Assembly (NCBI GenBank): GCA_016936695.1
Contig: JAFGXK010000056.1
Span: 1 to 18,799 of the forward strand
Length of the DNA stretch: 18,799 nt
Origin: Bacteroidales bacterium
GTDB lineage: Bacteria > Bacteroidota > Bacteroidia > Bacteroidales > VadinHA17
Direction of reading: 5' to 3'
Each line of letters opens with the position of its first letter. Position 1 is the first letter of the stretch. A program made the translations under genes and the position numbers. The notes beneath the pieces were generated by a model that saw nothing but the letters and a program-made list of their open reading frames with translations, was not told the origin of the DNA and made no database searches. Positions 17,001 through 18,799 of the stretch are shown here, in pieces.

Positions 17001-17856
17001 ATTTGGCATAGTAATGGCCCGTCTCAATGTCCTCAATAGCGGAACAGTCACCGGTTACATACCCGTTAAGTCCATAGACCTTCCGTGCAATGGTATCGAC
17101 AAAGTACCTGCTTGCCGACATCGGGACCCCTCTCACTGCATTGTAGGCGGTCATTATGCTGGGAAGCCTGTCCCTCTCTATGAGGGTCTTGTAAGGGGCA
17201 AGATAAAATTCTCTCATGTCCCTGTCGTCCATCTCAGAACTGCTTGTATGACGATCGAACTCACTGTTGTTGGCAAAATAATGTTTGCCGCACGGAACTG
17301 TTTTCAGATATGTGGGATCATAGCCCATCATTCCACGAACGAATCCCCCTCCTATCTCGGAGATTAGAAAAGGATCCTCCCCGTATGATTCACCCGTGCG
17401 TCCCCACCTGGGGTCCCTGACAGGTTCCACAACCGGAGACCAGAATGTGAGGTTGGCAATCACATCGTGATTGAAGGCACGGGCCTCATCGGAGATAGCG
17501 GATGCTTCCAGTTCCATGAGGTCAGGGTCCCATGCAGAACCCAGTGATGCGCTGCTGGGGAAAGATGTTGCAGCCCCTGCATTGGGGTTAAACATTCCCA
17601 CAACTCCATGGAGAGCCTCGCCCCAGACATTATAGGTATTGATTCCAAGCCTTGGCACGGCAGCCATGCTGTTTCCGAGAAGACTTTGCTTCTCTTCGGG
17701 CGTCAGCCTTGAAACAAGATCGGCAGCCCTTTCTTCAAATGAATAGGCTGTGTTGAGATAAACGGGCTTCTTTGAACTGTCGCTTACGGGCATAAAAGCC
17801 GTAACCGCCGAAAAGGCAAGCATCAGAAAGATAACTTTTGAAAATTTAATTTTCAT
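14023..17856 (-). CDS. Exported multidomain GH3 beta-xylosidase/beta-glucosidase (1277 residues)
   Basis: Order: signal peptide (about 1-25); GH3 N-terminal barrel (about 35-360) with the nucleophile Asp270 in VTGDCSA; GH3 C-terminal alpha/beta domain from about 385, holding the AGEEGDR acid/base loop (Glu625/Glu626); a CBM6-like beta-sandwich inserted at about 455-590 (FFVLDFEV, DGNWTAYNNVDV, IYLVYKAS) with a Gly/Pro-rich loop; fibronectin-III-like domain (about 755-862); a bacterial Ig-like (Big_2) domain (about 882-964; YKSSNPAVVSVDEKGKVTA); another beta-sandwich (about 966-1050); and a concanavalin-like sandwich (about 1053-1277; VSDEFNKTALATQWF, GMIAYQDDDNYVKLVY) of the type attached to GH43 enzymes. 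Ordinary GH3 proteins of this group have about 700-900 residues, so the C-terminal third is an extension. The product probably releases xylose or glucose from the non-reducing end. It follows SusD by 122 bases with a hairpin between. Confidence 0.92.
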   Translation of the reverse strand: MKIKFSKVIFLMLAFSAVTAFMPVSDSSKKPVYLNTAYSFEERAADLVSRLTPEEKQSLLGNSMAAVPRLGINTYNVWGEALHGVVGMFNPNAGAATSFPSSASLGSAWDPDLMELEASAISDEARAFNHDVIANLTFWSPVVEPVRDPRWGRTGESYGEDPFLISEIGGGFVRGMMGYDPTYLKTVPCGKHYFANNSEFDRHTSSSEMDDRDMREFYLAPYKTLIERDRLPSIMTAYNAVRGVPMSASRYFVDTIARKVYGLNGYVTGDCSAIEDIETGHYYAKSGAEATAMGLKSGVDTDCGNYYQAYALEALKQGLITEADMDLALVNMFTIRMRIGEFDPGRKVPYSFINTSVVNSPGHITLAEEVAKKTPVLLKNTVVQKTGNKALPVNAAAVKKIAVIGPQADKVELGPYSGRPDPKHMVSFLAGVKNYLAENGINAEVVYSAGANTSSRSNLFFVLDFEVIKSDGTSAKFDATKFASSSDGIVIGSGMSDENSVRNIQDGNWTAYNNVDVTSIDKMKLRLNIPADGGTVEVRVGSPTGNLLASFDAQRTSGGMPGGPFGGARILDGKISKLGLSGPQTIYLVYKASSLAPIDDETIAMAKSADVAFVFTGTDDQTAGEEGDRLTLVLPGNQYDLIDAVSAVNPNTIVIMQSLGMVEVDQFRNNPNVAGIIWSGFNGQAQGTAMASIVFGDANPGGKLNATWYKSVSDLPPITNYNLRPGKGGNGRTYWYFNKDVSYEFGFGLSYTTFEYSNFSISKTSVTPNDKLRVCVDVTNTGDVDGDEVVQVYMLTPDSPASLERPAKRLKGFKRITIAAGQTRTVAIDIDCSDLWFWDGDKGSINFDQGRYVFEIGASSKDIKGQVETVMAGAYNPVLKTVVAECGKVVFRPGNTAQTSVTAAMSDDSFSDIKNAAIVYKSSNPAVVSVDEKGKVTAKEPGSASITAFVTINGKTLSDSYAVKVMPDLKPSSITVNGKKIQGFNPDVHSYSMLVSSSSAKVPQVTVVSPYPEISVDVIQAKAIPGTAVISLADKVTVEKNNYYINFGTKSVSDEFNKTALATQWFLTRGNPANWSLSKKAGSMTITSAKGDLQAANNNAENLLLQSANTDWTIDTKVIYSRKPAGFSQNGGMIAYQDDDNYVKLVYGAGGGRRMGFGSTGGPGSVMLATEEDGHYKVNATLSMADIIGDDNTLWLRLVKKGSLYTASVSADGKTFKPVGSINLMLKDISAGLMVCEGAMDNRFARFANMPGMQQPAQPDSPFEVSYDYFHIKNTGK

Positions 17857-17913
17857 TCTCTAAGATGTTAATATTAATCGATTTACAGATAATCAGAGTG
17901 CCGGATCTTTGTT

Positions 17914-17943
17914 AAAAGAGGGTGCCAGACCGGGGCACCCTCT
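17914..17943 (-). terminator. Hairpin between SusD and GH3 (terminator or attenuator)
   Basis: On the minus strand AGAGGGTGCC and GGCACCCTCT form a perfect 10-bp stem with a 7-base loop, followed by TTTTAAC. It starts 35 bases after the SusD stop codon. No TTTG/TAnnTTTG promoter is visible between it and the GH3 start, so it may set the SusD:GH3 ratio by partial read-through instead of separating two units. Confidence 0.8.
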
Positions 17944-17978
17944 CCATTCTAACTTACAAACCCATAATCACGCGAATT

Positions 17979-18799
17979 TTAATACCCCCAGTTTTGAAGC
18001 AGATTTGTGTTCCTGTCAATTACGGTCTGAGGTATAGGATTAAAGTATTGTTTCCTGTTGAACACATGAGGATGGTTAAGTGAGATCCTGGTATAAGTCC
18101 ATACTCCTGCATTGGTTTCGGGCACTGTGTTTTCGATAAGCATGCCGGTAAGGTCTGCATTCATATTTATCTCAGCAATTTTCCATCTCCAGAGGTCAAA
18201 CAATCTCTTCTGCTCATATGCAAATTCAACGCGCCGTTCGCGGCGTATTGCCTCGCGCATCTCATCCTGTGTCATTCCTTCAGCAAGCGGAGGAAGATCG
18301 GTTCCCAGCCTTGTCCTGACTGCATTTATGGCTTCATAAACCGATGCATCAGGTCCGGCAACTTCATTCTGTGCTTCAGCATAGCCTAAGAGCACTTCAG
18401 CATAACGGTAATAAACATGGTTCATGCCGCACTGGTTGCCTCCCCTCGGATGAAGGTTGTCAAGCCTTTTCTTGAAATAATAGCCGGTGTTGCCGACGTC
18501 ATCACCCCCGAAGTCGATCTGGTTCTTTGAAGGATTGACCTTGTCGACGCGTGTATAGATTATGTCGGGCATCGCCATCCAGTCCTGCTTGTATTCTGCC
18601 CCGTCGTATACGATAAAGTCGTAGAACCTCTTTTCACGACCCACATAAGGATTCTGAGGATCATAGCCTGATGCAGGATCATCAATATCCAGTCCGTTTG
18701 CCATCTGATAGACATCAACAAGCTCCTGTGTCGGGCAGTAATTGCCCCAGGTGTAGTAAGTTCCATGGATCCATACCGGTCCTCCGTAGGTATCAAAGG
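17979..18799 (-). CDS. SusD/RagB-family outer-membrane glycan-binding lipoprotein, C-terminal part
   Basis: The frame is open to the window edge, giving 273 codons; the N-terminal half with the lipoprotein signal lies outside. Diagnostic elements are GNYCPTQELVDVYQMANG, the helix VYYRYAEVLLGYAEAQNE, EAINAVRTR, and REAIRRERRVEFAYEQKRLFDLWRW, followed by the closing YFNPIPQTVIDRN. SusD proteins sit on the cell surface over a SusC TonB-dependent porin and bind oligosaccharides for import; a SusC gene is expected just beyond the right edge. An internal Met at 18704 is not the real start, since clear family sequence continues upstream of it. The neighbouring GH3 and the opposing GH30/GH43 set suggest xylan-type ligands, by context only. 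Confidence 0.92.
   Translation of the reverse strand, partial: FDTYGGPVWIHGTYYTWGNYCPTQELVDVYQMANGLDIDDPASGYDPQNPYVGREKRFYDFIVYDGAEYKQDWMAMPDIIYTRVDKVNPSKNQIDFGGDDVGNTGYYFKKRLDNLHPRGGNQCGMNHVYYRYAEVLLGYAEAQNEVAGPDASVYEAINAVRTRLGTDLPPLAEGMTQDEMREAIRRERRVEFAYEQKRLFDLWRWKIAEINMNADLTGMLIENTVPETNAGVWTYTRISLNHPHVFNRKQYFNPIPQTVIDRNTNLLQNWGY

Overview
The window looks like a polysaccharide-utilisation region from a member of the Bacteroidota. The reasons are a SusD/RagB lipoprotein gene at the right edge, a Nudix-fold (NrtR/AraR-type) sugar-responsive regulator, a dense set of Sec-exported glycoside hydrolases (GH30, two GH43, GH3) with a SASA-type esterase, and a match to the Bacteroidota promoter pattern TTTG-N18-TAnnTTTG. 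The enzyme set fits breakdown of an acetylated (arabino)xylan-like hemicellulose. That substrate is inferred from families, not shown by the sequence. No tRNA, rRNA, CRISPR array or transposase was found.

Layout. At 79-2061 (+) lies a SASA/CE20-like carbohydrate esterase that appears translationally coupled to a gene entering from the left. At 2137-7342 there is a scar region. The 3' part of a sugar-phosphate isomerase-type gene (- strand) and the 3' part of a Gfo/Idh/MocA oxidoreductase gene (+ strand) face away from each other, and both lack their 5' halves. Between them sits about 4 kb with one long gene for a 1172-residue exported protein of unknown function (- strand). That gene is bracketed by two direct copies of an 89-bp sequence (about 79% identical) carrying a Bacteroidota-type promoter around a 12-bp palindrome. 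The edge of the left copy coincides with the point where isomerase homology is lost.

At 7364-12937 (+) follow a terminator, a perfect 12-bp inverted repeat that is a likely operator, the Nudix-like regulator, and a closely spaced set GH30 - GH43 - GH43. The second GH43 gene is interrupted by an in-frame TAA 71 codons before its natural end. Its catalytic domain is intact but its C-terminal beta-sandwich is cut.

At 12945-18799 (-) is the opposing transcription unit: SusD (cut by the window edge), a strong hairpin, a 1277-residue multidomain GH3, a strong terminator, and a 330-residue exported beta-propeller protein of unknown function.

How the genes could work together: SusD (with a SusC expected just beyond the right edge) binds and imports oligosaccharides; the esterase removes acetyl groups; GH30 cuts or trims the backbone; GH43 and GH3 enzymes release xylose or arabinose; and the regulator, whose Nudix box has lost catalytic glutamates, probably senses a pentose or a derivative and controls at least itself. 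The features that ordinary annotation would miss are the repeat-bounded cassette with its unknown giant exported protein and the nonsense codon in the second GH43.
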